Shown here piece after piece: positions 9,376 to 20,775 of a DNA stretch of 64,000 bases. The notes under the pieces are model-generated. The model was not told where the DNA came from and did not search any database. It saw only the letters and a list, made by a program, of their open reading frames with translations. The DNA comes from Phocoenobacter uteri (GTDB lineage Bacteria > Pseudomonadota > Gammaproteobacteria > Enterobacterales > Pasteurellaceae): positions 1,798,001 through 1,862,000 of the forward strand of contig NZ_UGTA01000001.1 of NCBI RefSeq assembly GCF_900454895.1. The letters are read 5' to 3'. The stretch's first letter is position 1. Every line of letters starts with the position of its first letter. A program made the position numbers and the translations under genes.

Positions 9376-10770
9376 ATGGAATTTCGTACTGAACACGATA
9401 CTATGGGCGAAGTAAAAGTGCCTGCTCATCGTTATTGGGCTGCTCAAACTGAACGCTCGCGTAATAACTTTAAAATTGGTGAAGAAGCATCAATGCCAAA
9501 AGAAATTATTGAGGCATTTGGTTATTTGAAAAAAGCGGCGGCTTTTGCTAACTGTGATCTTGGCGTGTTACCAACTGAAAAACGTGATTTAATTGCAAAA
9601 GCGTGCGATGAAATCTTAGCAAATCAATTAGAAGGTGAGTTCCCACTTGTAATTTGGCAAACAGGTTCTGGTACACAGTCAAATATGAATGTGAATGAAG
9701 TGGTGGCAAACCGTGCTCACGTTTTAAATGGCGGTAAATTAGGTGAAAAAAGTGTTATTCACCCAAATGATGATGTGAATAAATCACAATCTTCAAACGA
9801 TACTTACCCAACCGCAATGCACATCGCTGCATACAAAAAAGTGGTTGAGCATACACTTCCTGCATTAAGAAAATTACAAAAAACCTTTGCGGATAAATCA
9901 GAAGCATTCAATGATGTGGTTAAAATTGGTCGTACTCACTTAATGGACGCAACCCCATTAACCTTAGGACAAGAATTCTCGGCTTATGCGGCACAGCTTT
10001 CATTTGGTATCAAAGCTCTTGAAAATACCTTACCACATTTAAGCGAGTTAGCATTAGGTGGTACTGCGGTAGGTACAGGTTTAAATACACCAAAAGGTTA
10101 TGATGTAAAAGTAGCGGAATATATTGCACAGTTCACTGGTTTACCATTTGTGACTGCACAAAATAAATTTGAGGCATTGGCAACCCACGACGCAATCGTA
10201 GAAACACACGGTGCATTAAAACAAATCGCAATGTCGTTATTCAAAATCGCAAATGACGTGCGTTTATTAGCCTCTGGTCCGCGTAGTGGTATCGGCGAAA
10301 TCTTAATTCCTGAAAATGAACCAGGTTCATCAATTATGCCAGGTAAAGTAAATCCAACACAGTGTGAAGCATTAACTATGGTGGCAGCACAAGTGTTAGG
10401 TAACGATACAACCATTTCATTCGCAGGTTCACAAGGTCACTTCCAGTTAAACGTATTTAAACCTGTGATGGCGTTTAACTTCTTACAATCTGCCCAACTT
10501 TTAGCAGACGCGTGTTTATCATTTGATGAGCATTGTGCAAGTGGTATCGAGCCAAATCATGCACGCATTAAAATGCAATTAGAAAATTCACTGATGTTAG
10601 TGACTGCGTTAAATACCCATATCGGTTATGAAAATGCGGCGAAAATTGCAAAAACTGCACACAAAAATGGCACAACATTAAGAGAAGAAGCAATTAACTT
10701 AGGCTTAGTGACTTCTGAGCAATTTGATGAATGGGTACGCCCAGAAGATATGGTTGGAAGTTTGAAATAA
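9376..10770 (+). CDS. fumC: Fumarate hydratase, class II
   Basis: A 464-residue, oxygen-stable, iron-independent fumarase that interconverts fumarate and malate as a tetramer. The fumarase/aspartase signature [11 protein letters not shown] is near residue 318, and [12 protein letters not shown] lies near residue 99. The ATG at 9376 is chosen because AGGAG lies seven bases upstream and the protein then begins as other FumC proteins do; a GTG at 9328 would add an unrelated 16-residue leader. In a fermenting Pasteurellaceae it would serve the reductive C4 branch with the dicarboxylate transporter at 24.5 kb. Confidence 0.97.
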   Translation: MEFRTEHDTMGEVKVPAHRYWAAQTERSRNNFKIGEEASMPKEIIEAFGYLKKAAAFANCDLGVLPTEKRDLIAKACDEILANQLEGEFPLVIWQTGSGTQSNMNVNEVVANRAHVLNGGKLGEKSVIHPNDDVNKSQSSNDTYPTAMHIAAYKKVVEHTLPALRKLQKTFADKSEAFNDVVKIGRTHLMDATPLTLGQEFSAYAAQLSFGIKALENTLPHLSELALGGTAVGTGLNTPKGYDVKVAEYIAQFTGLPFVTAQNKFEALATHDAIVETHGALKQIAMSLFKIANDVRLLASGPRSGIGEILIPENEPGSSIMPGKVNPTQCEALTMVAAQVLGNDTTISFAGSQGHFQLNVFKPVMAFNFLQSAQLLADACLSFDEHCASGIEPNHARIKMQLENSLMLVTALNTHIGYENAAKIAKTAHKNGTTLREEAINLGLVTSEQFDEWVRPEDMVGSLK

Positions 10771-10806
10771 ACACTAACAGTTTATTTTAATAAATGTTAA
10801 AAATAT

Positions 10807-10836
10807 GGTCGCTTGGTTATCTGAGCGACCTTTTTT
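10807..10836 (+). terminator. Intrinsic terminator of fumC
   Basis: GGTCGCT (10807-10813) pairs with AGCGACC (10824-10830), followed by TTTTTT. It begins 36 bases after the fumC stop codon. Confidence 0.88.
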
Positions 10837-10901
10837 ATCTGATTAGCCTTTCCTGTAATTTTAGGAACAAAAAGTTATTTAATATGATTATAAAAAAATA
10901 A

Positions 10902-10936
10902 AAAAGACGCTATACTTAAATTGTATAACGTCTTTT
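10902..10936. terminator. Hairpin at the end of lldD
   Basis: AAAAGACG-C-TATAC (10902-10915) pairs with GTATA-A-CGTCTTTT (10923-10936) with one mismatch. Flanking A and T runs make it usable from both strands. It should terminate the lactate operon that runs leftward. Confidence 0.75.
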
Positions 10937-10954
10937 ATTTTTAAAATTTAACTG

Positions 10955-12127
10955 TTATTTTTTATGTAAAAATTTTGGTAAATCTTCTACTTTTTCACAG
11001 TTTAACTGTTCCATTACTTGTTGGAATTCACGTTTTAAGATCCAAGCAGCTTGATCGCCACCTTTTGTACCTAATGCACCTGTTCCATACATAAATGGAC
11101 GACCTAAGAAACAGAAATCCGCACCGCTTGCAAGCACGCGAGCCATATCTGGACCATTACGCATACCGCCGTCCATCATAATGGTAATTTTACCTTTGAA
11201 TTTCTCAACGATTGGACCTAAGGTTGAAATTGAGCTTGGACCAGCATCTAATTGGCGACCACCGTGATTAGATACGATGACACCATCTAAGCCTAAATCT
11301 ACACAGGTTTGTACATCTTCAACGCTTGCAACACCTTTAATAACGATTTTACCTGGCCAGATTTTTTGAATGTCTTTAATTCGCTCAACGGTTAATTTAC
11401 CATCAAAGAAATCATCCATAAATAGACCTAATTGACGTAAATCCATACCACCTGGCATATATTTTTCTAAGGTTTTAAAGCTTGGCATTCCACGATTTTC
11501 AATGCCATTCACTCTTAATGATTCTAATGCCCAAGTTGGGTGTAATGCTGCATTCACGATGTTACGAAGCATCATTTTTGGTGGCATACCGAAGCCATTG
11601 TAAATATCTTTTGGACGATATCCGAATGTTGGTACATCTGATAATAAGCAAAGTACACGACAGCCGTTATCCCAAGCACGTTTTAAAATATCTTCACGAT
11701 ATTCTTTATTTTTTGGATAATAAAGTTGGAACCAGAAGTTACCTTTTGTGATTTCAGCACATTCTTCAATAGACATTGTCGTTACTGTTGAAAGCATAAA
11801 TGGAATGTTGAAATCAACAGAGGTTTTAGCAAGAATTTGTGCAGTATTTGGCCACATTAACGACTGTAAACCAACCGCAGTGATACCAAATGGGGCATCA
11901 TAGGTTTTGCCAAAAAGTTCTGTTTTCATAGAAACTTCTTTTAAATCAGTTAAGTAAGTTGGCATTAACTCAATATCACGAATCTCTTTGGTATTTTTAT
12001 ATACGTTTAGATCTTCGTTACAACCTTCGGTTAAATATTCGTAGGCGAATTTTGGCATACGTTTTTTTGATTTAACACGAAGATGCTCAATACTTGGATA
12101 ATCTGGATTCATTTGAAAACTCATCAT
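10955..12127 (-). CDS. lldD: L-lactate dehydrogenase (FMN-dependent, alpha-hydroxy-acid oxidase family)
   Basis: A 389-390-residue flavoprotein of the TIM-barrel alpha-hydroxy-acid oxidase family. The active-site signature SNHGGRQLD is near residue 285. FMN-phosphate binding residues follow in DGGMRNGPDMARVLASGADFCFLGR. It oxidises L-lactate to pyruvate and passes electrons to the quinone pool. The adjacent L-lactate permease supports lactate over glycolate or mandelate as substrate. Two ATGs are adjacent; the second (12124) is better spaced from GAGAGG. Confidence 0.9.
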   Translation of the reverse strand: MMSFQMNPDYPSIEHLRVKSKKRMPKFAYEYLTEGCNEDLNVYKNTKEIRDIELMPTYLTDLKEVSMKTELFGKTYDAPFGITAVGLQSLMWPNTAQILAKTSVDFNIPFMLSTVTTMSIEECAEITKGNFWFQLYYPKNKEYREDILKRAWDNGCRVLCLLSDVPTFGYRPKDIYNGFGMPPKMMLRNIVNAALHPTWALESLRVNGIENRGMPSFKTLEKYMPGGMDLRQLGLFMDDFFDGKLTVERIKDIQKIWPGKIVIKGVASVEDVQTCVDLGLDGVIVSNHGGRQLDAGPSSISTLGPIVEKFKGKITIMMDGGMRNGPDMARVLASGADFCFLGRPFMYGTGALGTKGGDQAAWILKREFQQVMEQLNCEKVEDLPKFLHKK

Positions 12128-12226
12128 TTTCCTCTCTATATTATTATTGTTACGAAGGCTTGCTCACTTTTGCGAACAAACCTTATTTATGAATTTGTAA
12201 ATTTTTATGTAAATCTGACCGCTTAT

Positions 12227-13822
12227 TTATACATTAAAGAACAGCGGAATAACAAACGAAGCACATAACGCAGCGATGATACCATAAACAACCATTGGAA
12301 CGATGGTTTTCTTGATGATAACACCTTCTTGCTTATCAATATTCAATACTGAGCTTACGGCGATGATGTTGTTAATACACACCATATTACCCATTGCTCC
12401 ACCCACTGATTGTAATGCAAGTACTAAGGTTGCCGATAGACCAGTTAATTCAGCGGTTGATAGCTGTACACTACCAAAGGTCAAGTTAGATACGGTATTA
12501 GAACCTGAGAAGAATGAACCTACCGCACCTAAGAATGAGGCAAAGATTGTCCAGTATTCCCCTGTTGCTTCTGCAAAACTTTTACCGATAATTTTCACCA
12601 TTGAACCGTCGCCACCCACTAACATCAATTTAACCATAATCAATGCTCCAACTAGAGCTAAGAATGGGTTACGTGTTTGTTTTAAGCTATCTGCAAATAC
12701 CGTTTTAGTTTTTCCGAAAGACATTGCAAATAATGGTGCAACTAACAGTACCGTAATGATAAATGGAATAAACGCTGGTACATAAAGGGCTTTATAGCTT
12801 GCACCAATTGACGAACCAAAGATACTTTTTAAACTCAGAATTAAACTTTGGCTTACTTCAAAGTGACCAAGTGAACCTAATTGAACACTGAACCATTCTG
12901 TTGAGCTGGTTAGCATTGCTTTAAAGGGTAGCTGTTTAATACGCGTAATAATTAAGATGAAAATAAGCATTCCAGTTGGTAATAAAGCTTTCATTACTTC
13001 TGCTTTACTTACTGCATTGTCATCTAAGTTATTTTCAACTTTTGCCAAACCAATGCCTTTATTTGCTACAAATACAGAGATAAGTAAACCAATTGCACCA
13101 CCAACTAATGATGGGAATTCATAGTTTACTTGAGCGATTAGTAAATAAGGGACAACACAGGCAAAAACACTGATATAAATAAAGACAATGTTTTTACGGA
13201 TTTCTTGCCAGCTAACGATCATACGTAATGCCATAATCGGGATAACGAGAGCAGCGATTGTGTGAACTAAGGCTGTCATTGAGCCAATTTCTAAAATTTG
13301 TGCGTCGCTTAAATTTAATGGGCCGAAACCAAACCACGTTGGCGTACCTACCGCACCAAATGATACTGGCACAGAGTTCATTACAAGTGTTAGCATTGCC
13401 ACGCGTAAAGCAGGGAAACCTAAACCAACTAAGATAGGTGCTGCGATAGCTGCAGGTGTACCAAATCCACTCGCACCTTCAATCATAAATGCAAATGCCC
13501 AACCGATAATCATAAGTTGTGCTACTGGATTTGCGTTAATATTACCTAACCATTTACGCAAGGTATTCGTTACCCCTGATTTTTCAGAGAAACGGTTAAA
13601 TAAAATTGCCCCAAAAATAACAGTGATAGGGGTTTGAACAGAAATAAGTGCTGAAACGATGTTCGCACTAATAGTAGTAATATCTGTTTCAAAGAAGATC
13701 AGTTGAACGATAAGGACAACTGCTGCAATCCAAGGCAGAGCAACATAAGAAGGAAGAGCATTACGTTTCACCATAAGGTAAATCAGTAATATGATAGGAA
13801 AGATACTAAGAAAAAGAGCCAT
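12227..13822 (-). CDS. lctP: L-lactate permease
   Basis: A 531-residue polytopic membrane protein of the LctP family (proton-coupled L-lactate uptake), with about a dozen hydrophobic helices. Family-specific segments include MIEGASGFGTPAAIAAPIL and SFFSGSNTVSNLTF. The start at 13822 gives MALFLSIFPI with GGAG seven bases upstream; a longer frame upstream has no ribosome-binding site and an atypical sequence. It precedes lldD by 99 bases on the same strand and forms a lactate-utilisation operon. A TGTGATCAACTTCATA sequence near 13910 resembles a weak CRP site. Confidence 0.95.
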   Translation of the reverse strand: MALFLSIFPIILLIYLMVKRNALPSYVALPWIAAVVLIVQLIFFETDITTISANIVSALISVQTPITVIFGAILFNRFSEKSGVTNTLRKWLGNINANPVAQLMIIGWAFAFMIEGASGFGTPAAIAAPILVGLGFPALRVAMLTLVMNSVPVSFGAVGTPTWFGFGPLNLSDAQILEIGSMTALVHTIAALVIPIMALRMIVSWQEIRKNIVFIYISVFACVVPYLLIAQVNYEFPSLVGGAIGLLISVFVANKGIGLAKVENNLDDNAVSKAEVMKALLPTGMLIFILIITRIKQLPFKAMLTSSTEWFSVQLGSLGHFEVSQSLILSLKSIFGSSIGASYKALYVPAFIPFIITVLLVAPLFAMSFGKTKTVFADSLKQTRNPFLALVGALIMVKLMLVGGDGSMVKIIGKSFAEATGEYWTIFASFLGAVGSFFSGSNTVSNLTFGSVQLSTAELTGLSATLVLALQSVGGAMGNMVCINNIIAVSSVLNIDKQEGVIIKKTIVPMVVYGIIAALCASFVIPLFFNV

Positions 13823-13966
13823 AAAGCCACTCCAAAAAATAAAATTAAGGTAACATTTTAAAGGGAAATGTAAAGAAAGTGTAATAATAAAGTTAAAAAA
13901 TATGAAGTTGATCACAAAAAACTGAGAATTATTACTATTTATAGCGATATTTGGGAGTGATTGAAT

Positions 13967-14006
13967 AAAAAAGAGCAGATAAAAATAGTTTTACCTGCTC
14001 TTTTTT
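13967..14006. terminator. Hairpin downstream of uhpT
   Basis: AAAAAAGAGCAG (ending at 13978) pairs with CTGCTCTTTTTT (13995-14006). The inner arms ATAAAA/TTTTA extend the stem. Read leftward it terminates uhpT, with a T-run on that strand. Confidence 0.85.
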
Positions 14007-14021
14007 CTTTATTAAGAATTA

Positions 14022-15428
14022 TTATTTTTGTGTTTCAAGAGCCGCTTTTAGTTTTTTAATTTTATTACTGCGTCTGATTTTTCTTTCCTCAGCAATAGCA
14101 ACAAAAGCAAGTAATATAATACAAACAATAGTTGAAGTTTGAAGTGCAACGAATGTGCCTTTCCAACCTGTTAGTCCGAAAATTGGTGTGCCGTCTGCAA
14201 TCATACCTAAACCTAATTTAGCAAAGCTATCACCAATTAAGTAAGCGAATGTACCTTTGATTCCATCAGCAACCGCAATTGCTTTCTTAGGTACGAAGTT
14301 TGTTGCTGAAACACCAATGAGTAATTGTGGACCAAATACAAGGAAGCCAAGTGTAAAGAGTGAACCCACAAAGACAAGGTAGTGTGTAGCGAATTGATAA
14401 AATTCTAAAACGAAAATAATCAAGCCTAATGCGACGCAAGCAACTAATGCTCGGCGACCATTTGCTAAGTCGGATAAGTAGCCCCATAAGAATGTTCCCA
14501 CTAATGCACCAACTTCAAATAATGCAAAACCAGAAGTTGCGACATCTTTTGAGAAACCTAATTTTTCATAACCGTAAACAGGTGACCATTGGTCGATACC
14601 AATACGTACGATGTATAAGAAAATGTTCGCAAAACATAAGATCCAAATGATTTTATTTTTAAGAATATAACGAATAAAGATTTGCCATTTGGTTAATTGT
14701 TCTTTTTCTGCAATAATATCTTCTTCGCTTGGTGCTTCTTCAAAAATTTCTTCTGCTGTACCTAAGCCATAAGATTCAGGGGAATCAGAACCGTAGCGTA
14801 GCCCAATAAAACCAATGATTAAAGCAATGATAGAAGGGAATACGAACATCCCCACAACGTGACCGTCAAAGAATACATTTGCTCCAACAATCGCTACGCC
14901 AGCCGCTGCGGCACCACCGACATTGTGAGAAATATTCCAAACACCTAAATAAGACCCACGCTTTTTACGAGGTGTCCATTTTGTAATGGTTGAATAGCTA
15001 GATGGTCCACCAGTACTTTGGAAGAAGCCACTTAATCCGTAGAACGCCACCATTAAGTAAAGTGCGATGCTACCACCGCCCATACTTAAACTAAAACCAA
15101 GCATACAAAGTGCTGATAAAATCAACATAAATGGTAAGAATTGTTTAGTGTTTTTTCCATCAGCATAATAAGAAACAACCGTTTTACCAATACCGTAAGC
15201 CACAGAGAATCCAAGACCGATCATCCCAAGTTCAGTTTTAGTTAAACCATAGGTTTCAATCATATCATTCTGAGCAACGTTAAAATTCTTACGAATTAAA
15301 TACATTGCTAAATAGCCAAAAAAGACCACAAGGTATGATTGCATAAATGGTTTGAACCACATTTTTCTTCGCTCTTCAACGGGTAGATCCAGCGTTGGCT
15401 TGCGAACAGCCTCTAAAAATTTAAACAT
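14022..15428 (-). CDS. uhpT: Hexose-6-phosphate:phosphate antiporter UhpT
   Basis: A 468-residue organophosphate:phosphate antiporter of the major facilitator superfamily. It matches E. coli UhpT far better than GlpT, for example at the N-terminus ([20 protein letters not shown]) and at [20 protein letters not shown]. It takes up sugar phosphates such as glucose-6-phosphate in exchange for phosphate, and in other bacteria it is also the entry route for fosfomycin. The usual regulators uhpA, uhpB and uhpC are not adjacent. It is divergent from rnr across about 200 bases. Confidence 0.95.
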   Translation of the reverse strand: MFKFLEAVRKPTLDLPVEERRKMWFKPFMQSYLVVFFGYLAMYLIRKNFNVAQNDMIETYGLTKTELGMIGLGFSVAYGIGKTVVSYYADGKNTKQFLPFMLILSALCMLGFSLSMGGGSIALYLMVAFYGLSGFFQSTGGPSSYSTITKWTPRKKRGSYLGVWNISHNVGGAAAAGVAIVGANVFFDGHVVGMFVFPSIIALIIGFIGLRYGSDSPESYGLGTAEEIFEEAPSEEDIIAEKEQLTKWQIFIRYILKNKIIWILCFANIFLYIVRIGIDQWSPVYGYEKLGFSKDVATSGFALFEVGALVGTFLWGYLSDLANGRRALVACVALGLIIFVLEFYQFATHYLVFVGSLFTLGFLVFGPQLLIGVSATNFVPKKAIAVADGIKGTFAYLIGDSFAKLGLGMIADGTPIFGLTGWKGTFVALQTSTIVCIILLAFVAIAEERKIRRSNKIKKLKAALETQK

Positions 15429-15632
15429 AAAATGCTTTCCCTTAGATAAAAAAAGGGAGCATTCTGCCTATAAGATTGGGTAAAGACAATAAAAAATAAA
15501 AAGGTTTATTAAATTTCGGAACAATGTCATAATTTTTATACATAAATAAATCTATTTTGTTAAAAATGTAAATTTCTACATTTATTTAACCGCTTATTAT
15601 TCAAAAAAAGAATTCAATCTAAGGAATACCCT

Positions 15633-17969
15633 ATGCAAGACCCAAATTATCAACAAGAATCTGAAAAATACGATAATCCCGTACCCAGCCGAGAATTTAT
15701 TTTAAACACTATTCGTCAATATGACGCGCCAATGAGCCGTGAAGAATTACTTAAAGCGTTCAATATCGATGATGAAGAACGAATGGAAGGCGTACGTCGT
15801 CGCTTACGAGCAATGGAAAATTCAGGGCAACTGATTTTTACGAAACGTAAACGTTATGCGTTACCTGAAAAAATGGATTTACTTAAAGGCACGGTAGTTG
15901 GACACCGAGATGGCTACGGTTTTTTAAATGTAGAAGGCGAAGACGATGACTGGTTTATTCCAAATGGACAAATGAGCCGAGTGCTGCACGGCGATTATGT
16001 GTTAGCTCAACCAAATGGTAGAGATCGTCGTGGACGTAAAGAAATTCGCATTGTACGAGTGATTGAAGCACGTAAGAAACAGCTTGTAGGACGCTTTTTT
16101 GTGGAGTCAGGAGTCGGTTTTGTTGTGCCTGACGATAGCCGAATTACCCAAGATATTTTAATTCCTGATGAACACCGTTTAGGGGCGAGAATGGGGCAAA
16201 TCGTGGTAGTAGAGTTAAAAGAACGTACAGCCAGTTTTAAACGTCCAATCGGGGTGATCACTGAAATTTTAGGTGAAAATTTAGCACCGGGAATGGAAAT
16301 TGAGATCGCGTTACGAAATCACGACATTCCTTATGAATGGTCAAAAGAGGTAGAAAAACAGGTCGCAAAACTGAAAGAAGAAGTGCCAGAAGAAGCAAAA
16401 TTAGGACGTGTTGATTTAAGAGAACTTCCTCTTGTTACCATTGATGGCGAAAGTGCCAGAGATTTTGATGATGCGGTATTCTGTCAAAAAGAAGGCAAAG
16501 GTTGGCGTTTATGGGTGGCGATTGCGGACGTAAGTTATTATGTTCGTCCTAAAACTGCTCTTGATTTAGAGGCAATTCAGCGTGGTAACTCGGTTTATTT
16601 CCCAAATCGTGTTGTACCAATGTTGCCAGAGGTGCTTTCAAATGGACTTTGCTCGTTAAATCCACAGGTGGATCGCCTTTGTTTAGTGGCGGAAATGACC
16701 GTATCGGAAAAAGGAAAATTAACGGGCTATGAGTTTTATGAGGCGGTGATGAATTCTCACGCACGTTTAACCTATACCAAAGTGTGGAAAATGCTACAAG
16801 GTGATGAAGACTTACGTGAACGTTATGCACCGCTAGTGCCACATTTAGAAGAATTAAATAATATGTTTAAAGTGCTAACAAAAGCACGTCAAAATCGTGG
16901 TGCGATTGAGTTTGATACCATTGAAAATCAATTTATTTTTAACCCAGAAGGACGCATTGAACGCATTGAGCCGTTAATTCGTAATGACGCACATAAAATC
17001 ATTGAAGAATGTATGATTTTAGCCAATGTTGCCTCAGCAAAATTTATCGAAAAAGCGAATGAACCGTCGTTATATCGTGTTCACGCTTTACCAAGTGAAG
17101 AAAAACTTACCAGTTTTAGAACTTTCTTAAAAGAACACGGCTTATTATTAGAAGGTGGCTTAAAACCAACGCCAAAAGATTACGCTAAATTATTAGAAAA
17201 AGTGCGTGAACGTCCTGATGCGGAGTTAATCCAAACAATGCTGTTACGTTCTTTAAAACAGGCGGTTTATTCAGCGGATAACGTGGGACATTTTGGATTA
17301 GCCTTAACGGAATACGCTCACTTTACCTCGCCAATTCGCCGCTATCCTGATTTATTATTACACCGTGCAATAAAATATTTGGTGGAAAAAGAGAAAGGCA
17401 ATAAACGTCATTATACAGACGGTGGCGGTTATCATTATAAAATTGATGATATTGATCAGTTTGGCGAAAAATGTTCAGCAACAGAGCGTCGTGCTGATGA
17501 CGCAACTCGTGAAGTGGCGGATTGGTTGAAATGTGAATATATGCAGGATCACATCGGTGAAGAGTTTGAAGGTGTGATTACTAGCGTAACGGGCTTTGGC
17601 TTATTCGTAAAAATTACCGAATTGATGATCGATGGTTTGGTGCATATTTCAACGCTAGACAATGATTACTATCGTTATGACGGCGATCGTCAGCGTTTAG
17701 TGGGTGGAAGCGGAATTATTTATCGTTTAGGGGATCAAGTGAAAATCAAAGTTGCTGGTGTAAATTTAGATGATAAAAAAATTGATTTTGTATTACTTGA
17801 TTCAAAAGGTCGTTCGCTAGGGGATAATAAAGCGAAAAAACCGACTAAGAAAAAATCAAAAAGTAAGAGTAAAAAGGTGTTTAAAGAGGTTAAATCGACC
17901 AAACTTAAATCAGCAAAACCAAAGACAACTAAAAGTAGAAAGAAAAAAACCGCTAAAAAGAAAGTATAA
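15633..17969 (+). CDS. rnr: Ribonuclease R
   Basis: A 778-residue RNase II/R-family 3'-to-5' exoribonuclease. In order it has an N-terminal winged-helix region, two cold-shock domains, and the catalytic RNB domain with the metal-binding aspartates in [11 protein letters not shown] near residue 277. An S1 domain follows from about residue 645, then a very lysine-rich tail (from about residue 730). The tail and helix distinguish it from RNase II. It degrades structured RNA and acts in ribosome quality control. AAGGA precedes the ATG. rlmB, the usual E. coli partner, is not downstream. Confidence 0.97.
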   Translation: MQDPNYQQESEKYDNPVPSREFILNTIRQYDAPMSREELLKAFNIDDEERMEGVRRRLRAMENSGQLIFTKRKRYALPEKMDLLKGTVVGHRDGYGFLNVEGEDDDWFIPNGQMSRVLHGDYVLAQPNGRDRRGRKEIRIVRVIEARKKQLVGRFFVESGVGFVVPDDSRITQDILIPDEHRLGARMGQIVVVELKERTASFKRPIGVITEILGENLAPGMEIEIALRNHDIPYEWSKEVEKQVAKLKEEVPEEAKLGRVDLRELPLVTIDGESARDFDDAVFCQKEGKGWRLWVAIADVSYYVRPKTALDLEAIQRGNSVYFPNRVVPMLPEVLSNGLCSLNPQVDRLCLVAEMTVSEKGKLTGYEFYEAVMNSHARLTYTKVWKMLQGDEDLRERYAPLVPHLEELNNMFKVLTKARQNRGAIEFDTIENQFIFNPEGRIERIEPLIRNDAHKIIEECMILANVASAKFIEKANEPSLYRVHALPSEEKLTSFRTFLKEHGLLLEGGLKPTPKDYAKLLEKVRERPDAELIQTMLLRSLKQAVYSADNVGHFGLALTEYAHFTSPIRRYPDLLLHRAIKYLVEKEKGNKRHYTDGGGYHYKIDDIDQFGEKCSATERRADDATREVADWLKCEYMQDHIGEEFEGVITSVTGFGLFVKITELMIDGLVHISTLDNDYYRYDGDRQRLVGGSGIIYRLGDQVKIKVAGVNLDDKKIDFVLLDSKGRSLGDNKAKKPTKKKSKSKSKKVFKEVKSTKLKSAKPKTTKSRKKKTAKKKV

Positions 17970-18160
17970 CGAGCGAGATCTCTATTAAAGTTATGAGAGA
18001 GAAAATACTTACTAACTTTGTCAAATTAACTGTTGAAATATGTGGGCATTTATTGAGATAATTGTTTACATATTTGTGGGCGATTTGTAGGAACAAAGTA
18101 AAAAAATTAAGTGATTTTTAAAAACACTCCATTAACTTTGCAAAAAATAGAATAAAACAG

Positions 18161-18186
18161 ACCGCTTGTATCTTATTTCAAGCGGT
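18161..18186. terminator. Short inverted uptake-sequence pair upstream of aroK
   Basis: ACCGCTTG (18161-18168) pairs with CAAGCGGT (18179-18186), followed by TAGTTTTTTG. It lies near the end of the otherwise empty 280-base gap between rnr and aroK and could terminate the rnr transcript. I see no gene in that gap. Confidence 0.6.
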
Positions 18187-18249
18187 TAGTTTTTTGTAAG
18201 AATTTACAAATCGTATTTATATTTAATTAGTTAAAATGATAGGCAGAAA

Positions 18250-18768
18250 ATGGCTGAAAAACGTAATATATTTTTAATTGGGCCAATGGGAGCAGGAAAA
18301 AGCACCGTTGGACGCCAACTTGCACAGTTACTCGGAATGGATTTTGTGGATTCTGATACAGAAATCGAGCAACGTGCTGGAGTGGGAATCGACTGGATTT
18401 TTGATCTTGAAGGGGAAGAAGGATTTCGCAAAAGAGAAGAAAAGATCATCAATGAATTGACCCAAATGCAAGGCGTAGTGCTTTCAACTGGAGGTGGTAC
18501 GATTGTATCTAAGGATAACCGTAATATGTTATCGGCTCGTGGTATCGTGATCTACTTAGAAACGACAGTAGATAAACAATATGAGCGTACCATTCGTGAT
18601 AAAAAACGCCCATTATTACAAAATGATGATCCAAGAGCAGCATTAGAAGCATTGGCAGAAGTGCGTAATCCTCTTTATAAAGAGATTGCGGATATCACAT
18701 TACCAACAGATCAACAAAGTGCGAAACTAATGGCATCGCATATTATTGATTTAATTGATAATTTATAA
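18250..18768 (+). CDS. aroK: Shikimate kinase I
   Basis: A 172-residue kinase that phosphorylates shikimate with ATP in the aromatic amino-acid pathway. The Walker A motif GPMGAGKST is at residues 11-19. The shikimate-binding DSDTEIE is near residue 34, GGGT lies near residue 81, and the lid arginines are in RDKKRPLL. It is followed after 21 bases by aroB, the conserved aroK-aroB pair. Confidence 0.97.
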   Translation: MAEKRNIFLIGPMGAGKSTVGRQLAQLLGMDFVDSDTEIEQRAGVGIDWIFDLEGEEGFRKREEKIINELTQMQGVVLSTGGGTIVSKDNRNMLSARGIVIYLETTVDKQYERTIRDKKRPLLQNDDPRAALEALAEVRNPLYKEIADITLPTDQQSAKLMASHIIDLIDNL

Positions 18769-18792
18769 AATCAATTAGATATTAGGTGTATG

Positions 18793-19911
18793 ATGATTCA
18801 GGTTGATGTAAATACAAAGCAACAAAGTTACCCTATTCGTATAGGGACAGGTTTGCTTGCAAAACCAGAAAATTATGCACCTTTAAAAGCCAATGATAAG
18901 GTAATGATTGTTACCAATCCAACGGTGGCTAAACATTACCTTGATACGGTTACACAGGCTTTAACACAACTTGGTTGTCAAGTAGATAGTGTGTTGTTGC
19001 CTGATGGCGAAGAATATAAAACCCTAGAAAGTGTCAATTTGATTTTTACGGCTTTGTTAGAGAAAAAACATAGCCGTGATTCTGTTATTATCGCACTGGG
19101 TGGCGGTGTGATTGGCGATATGGCAGGTTTTGCTGCGGCAAGTTATCAGCGTGGCATTCGTTTTATGCAGATTCCAACCACGCTACTCGCTCAGGTGGAT
19201 TCTTCTGTAGGTGGAAAAACAGGCGTCAACCATCAACTGGGCAAGAATATGATAGGGGCTTTTCATCAACCGATCGCCGTTATTATTGATACCAACACGT
19301 TATATACCCTGAAAAAACGAGAGTTTTGTTCTGGGCTTGCCGAAGTTATCAAATATGGTGCTATTTTGGATTTGCCTTTTTTTGAGTGGTTGGAACAAAA
19401 TATGGCTGATTTAATGGCATTAAAACAAACTGCATTACAATATTGTATCCAGCGTTGTTGCCAGCTTAAAGCGGACATTGTGGCAAAAGATGAAACGGAG
19501 CAAGGTGAACGTGCCTTGTTAAATTTTGGGCATACTTTTGGACACGCCATAGAAAGTCATTTAGGCTATGGACAATGGCTACACGGTGAAGCAGTGGCAG
19601 TTGGGATGTTAGAAGCCGCAGTTTTATCTTCTTTACTGGGAGATTTAACCCAGCAGGATGTCGCTCGTATTGAAAAATTACTGATTCAAGCAGTACTTCC
19701 AACCGGATCACCTGAGACAATGCAAGCTACAGATTATCTTGCTTATATGCAACGTGATAAAAAAGTTATAGCCGGAAAATTACGTTTAATTTTGCTTAAA
19801 CAATTAGGGCAAGCTTATATCTCATCGGATATAACTCAACAACAAATTATTGATTCAATTACCCATTGCTCTCAATCAGCAATTACAACTTATAACGCAA
19901 ATGAATGTTGA
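18793..19911 (+). CDS. aroB: 3-dehydroquinate synthase
   Basis: A 372-residue NAD- and metal-dependent enzyme that converts DAHP to 3-dehydroquinate, the second step of the shikimate pathway. The [13 protein letters not shown] and [19 protein letters not shown] signatures are present near residues 102-155. Zinc ligands lie at GLAEVIKYG and the HxxxHAIE region. Two ATGs are adjacent; the second (18793) is better spaced from AGGTG. Its 3' end overlaps the start of dam by 11 bases. damX, which separates them in E. coli, is missing. Confidence 0.97.
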   Translation: MIQVDVNTKQQSYPIRIGTGLLAKPENYAPLKANDKVMIVTNPTVAKHYLDTVTQALTQLGCQVDSVLLPDGEEYKTLESVNLIFTALLEKKHSRDSVIIALGGGVIGDMAGFAAASYQRGIRFMQIPTTLLAQVDSSVGGKTGVNHQLGKNMIGAFHQPIAVIIDTNTLYTLKKREFCSGLAEVIKYGAILDLPFFEWLEQNMADLMALKQTALQYCIQRCCQLKADIVAKDETEQGERALLNFGHTFGHAIESHLGYGQWLHGEAVAVGMLEAAVLSSLLGDLTQQDVARIEKLLIQAVLPTGSPETMQATDYLAYMQRDKKVIAGKLRLILLKQLGQAYISSDITQQQIIDSITHCSQSAITTYNANEC

Positions 19912-20740
19912 AAAACACCGTCCTTTTTTAAAATGGGCTGGCGGAAAATATCGCTTGATCCCAGAAATCACCAAGCATTTACCGAAAGGAAAATGTTTGG
20001 TTGAGCCTTTTGTTGGGGCAGGGTCAGTTTTTCTTAATACGGATTATGAACGTTATTTACTTGCTGATGTAAACCCTGATTTAATCAATCTTTTTAATAC
20101 TGTTAAAAATGACGTAGATCGTTATGTTGCAGAAGTAGCGGTCATTTTTTCTGATAAATTTGCAAATTCAGATACTTTTTACTATCAACGTCGTCAAGAA
20201 TTTAATTTATGTGAAGATCCTTTTCGTCGTTCGGTCCTTTTTTTATACCTAAACCGTTTTGGTTTTAATGGATTGTGTCGTTATAACAAAAAGCACCAAT
20301 ATAATGTGCCTTTTGGTGACTATAAACGCCCTTATTTCCCAGAAAAAGAACTCTATTTTTTCTCTAAAAAAGCCCAAAAAGCCCAATTTATTTGTGCTGA
20401 TTTTGAACAAACTTTTGCTTATTTAGAGAAGCATCCCGATGATTATGTGGTGTATTGCGATCCGCCTTATGCCCCTTTAATTCAAAGTACCAATTTTACG
20501 AGTTATTCGAGCGGTGGCTTTAGTATGGGGCAACAGCAGCAGTTGGCAGAATATGCAAAACAGCTCGCAAGTAAAAATACCCCAGTGATGATTTCAAATC
20601 ACGACACTGTTTTTACTCGTGAAATTTACCAAGAAAGTAAGATTGTTAGCTTTCCTGTGCAACGTTTTATTGGACAAACAACGGAATCTAGAGTTAAAGT
20701 TAATGAGCTTTTTGCGTTGTTTACAGCGACAGGCCTTTAA
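19901..20740 (+). CDS. dam: DNA adenine methylase (GATC)
   Basis: A 279-residue N6-adenine methyltransferase. The S-adenosylmethionine motif FVGAGS is at residues 37-42 and the catalytic DPPY at 187-190, the order of the alpha group. Identity with E. coli Dam is high throughout, so GATC specificity is likely. It directs mismatch repair and, through SeqA, timing at the origin. I use the ATG at 19901 ([17 protein letters not shown]), which aligns with known Dam starts. It overlaps aroB by 11 bases, so the two are translationally coupled. The gene itself carries an uptake sequence near 20137. Confidence 0.97.
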   Translation: MNVEKHRPFLKWAGGKYRLIPEITKHLPKGKCLVEPFVGAGSVFLNTDYERYLLADVNPDLINLFNTVKNDVDRYVAEVAVIFSDKFANSDTFYYQRRQEFNLCEDPFRRSVLFLYLNRFGFNGLCRYNKKHQYNVPFGDYKRPYFPEKELYFFSKKAQKAQFICADFEQTFAYLEKHPDDYVVYCDPPYAPLIQSTNFTSYSSGGFSMGQQQQLAEYAKQLASKNTPVMISNHDTVFTREIYQESKIVSFPVQRFIGQTTESRVKVNELFALFTATGL

Positions 20741-20775
20741 ATTATCATTAACCCATTCAATGTAGGGGAACAGTG

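Noticed and set aside
12303..12785. 160-codon open frame antisense to lctP
   Set aside because: It lies entirely within a well-supported gene, has no ribosome-binding site and its composition is explained by the opposite strand.
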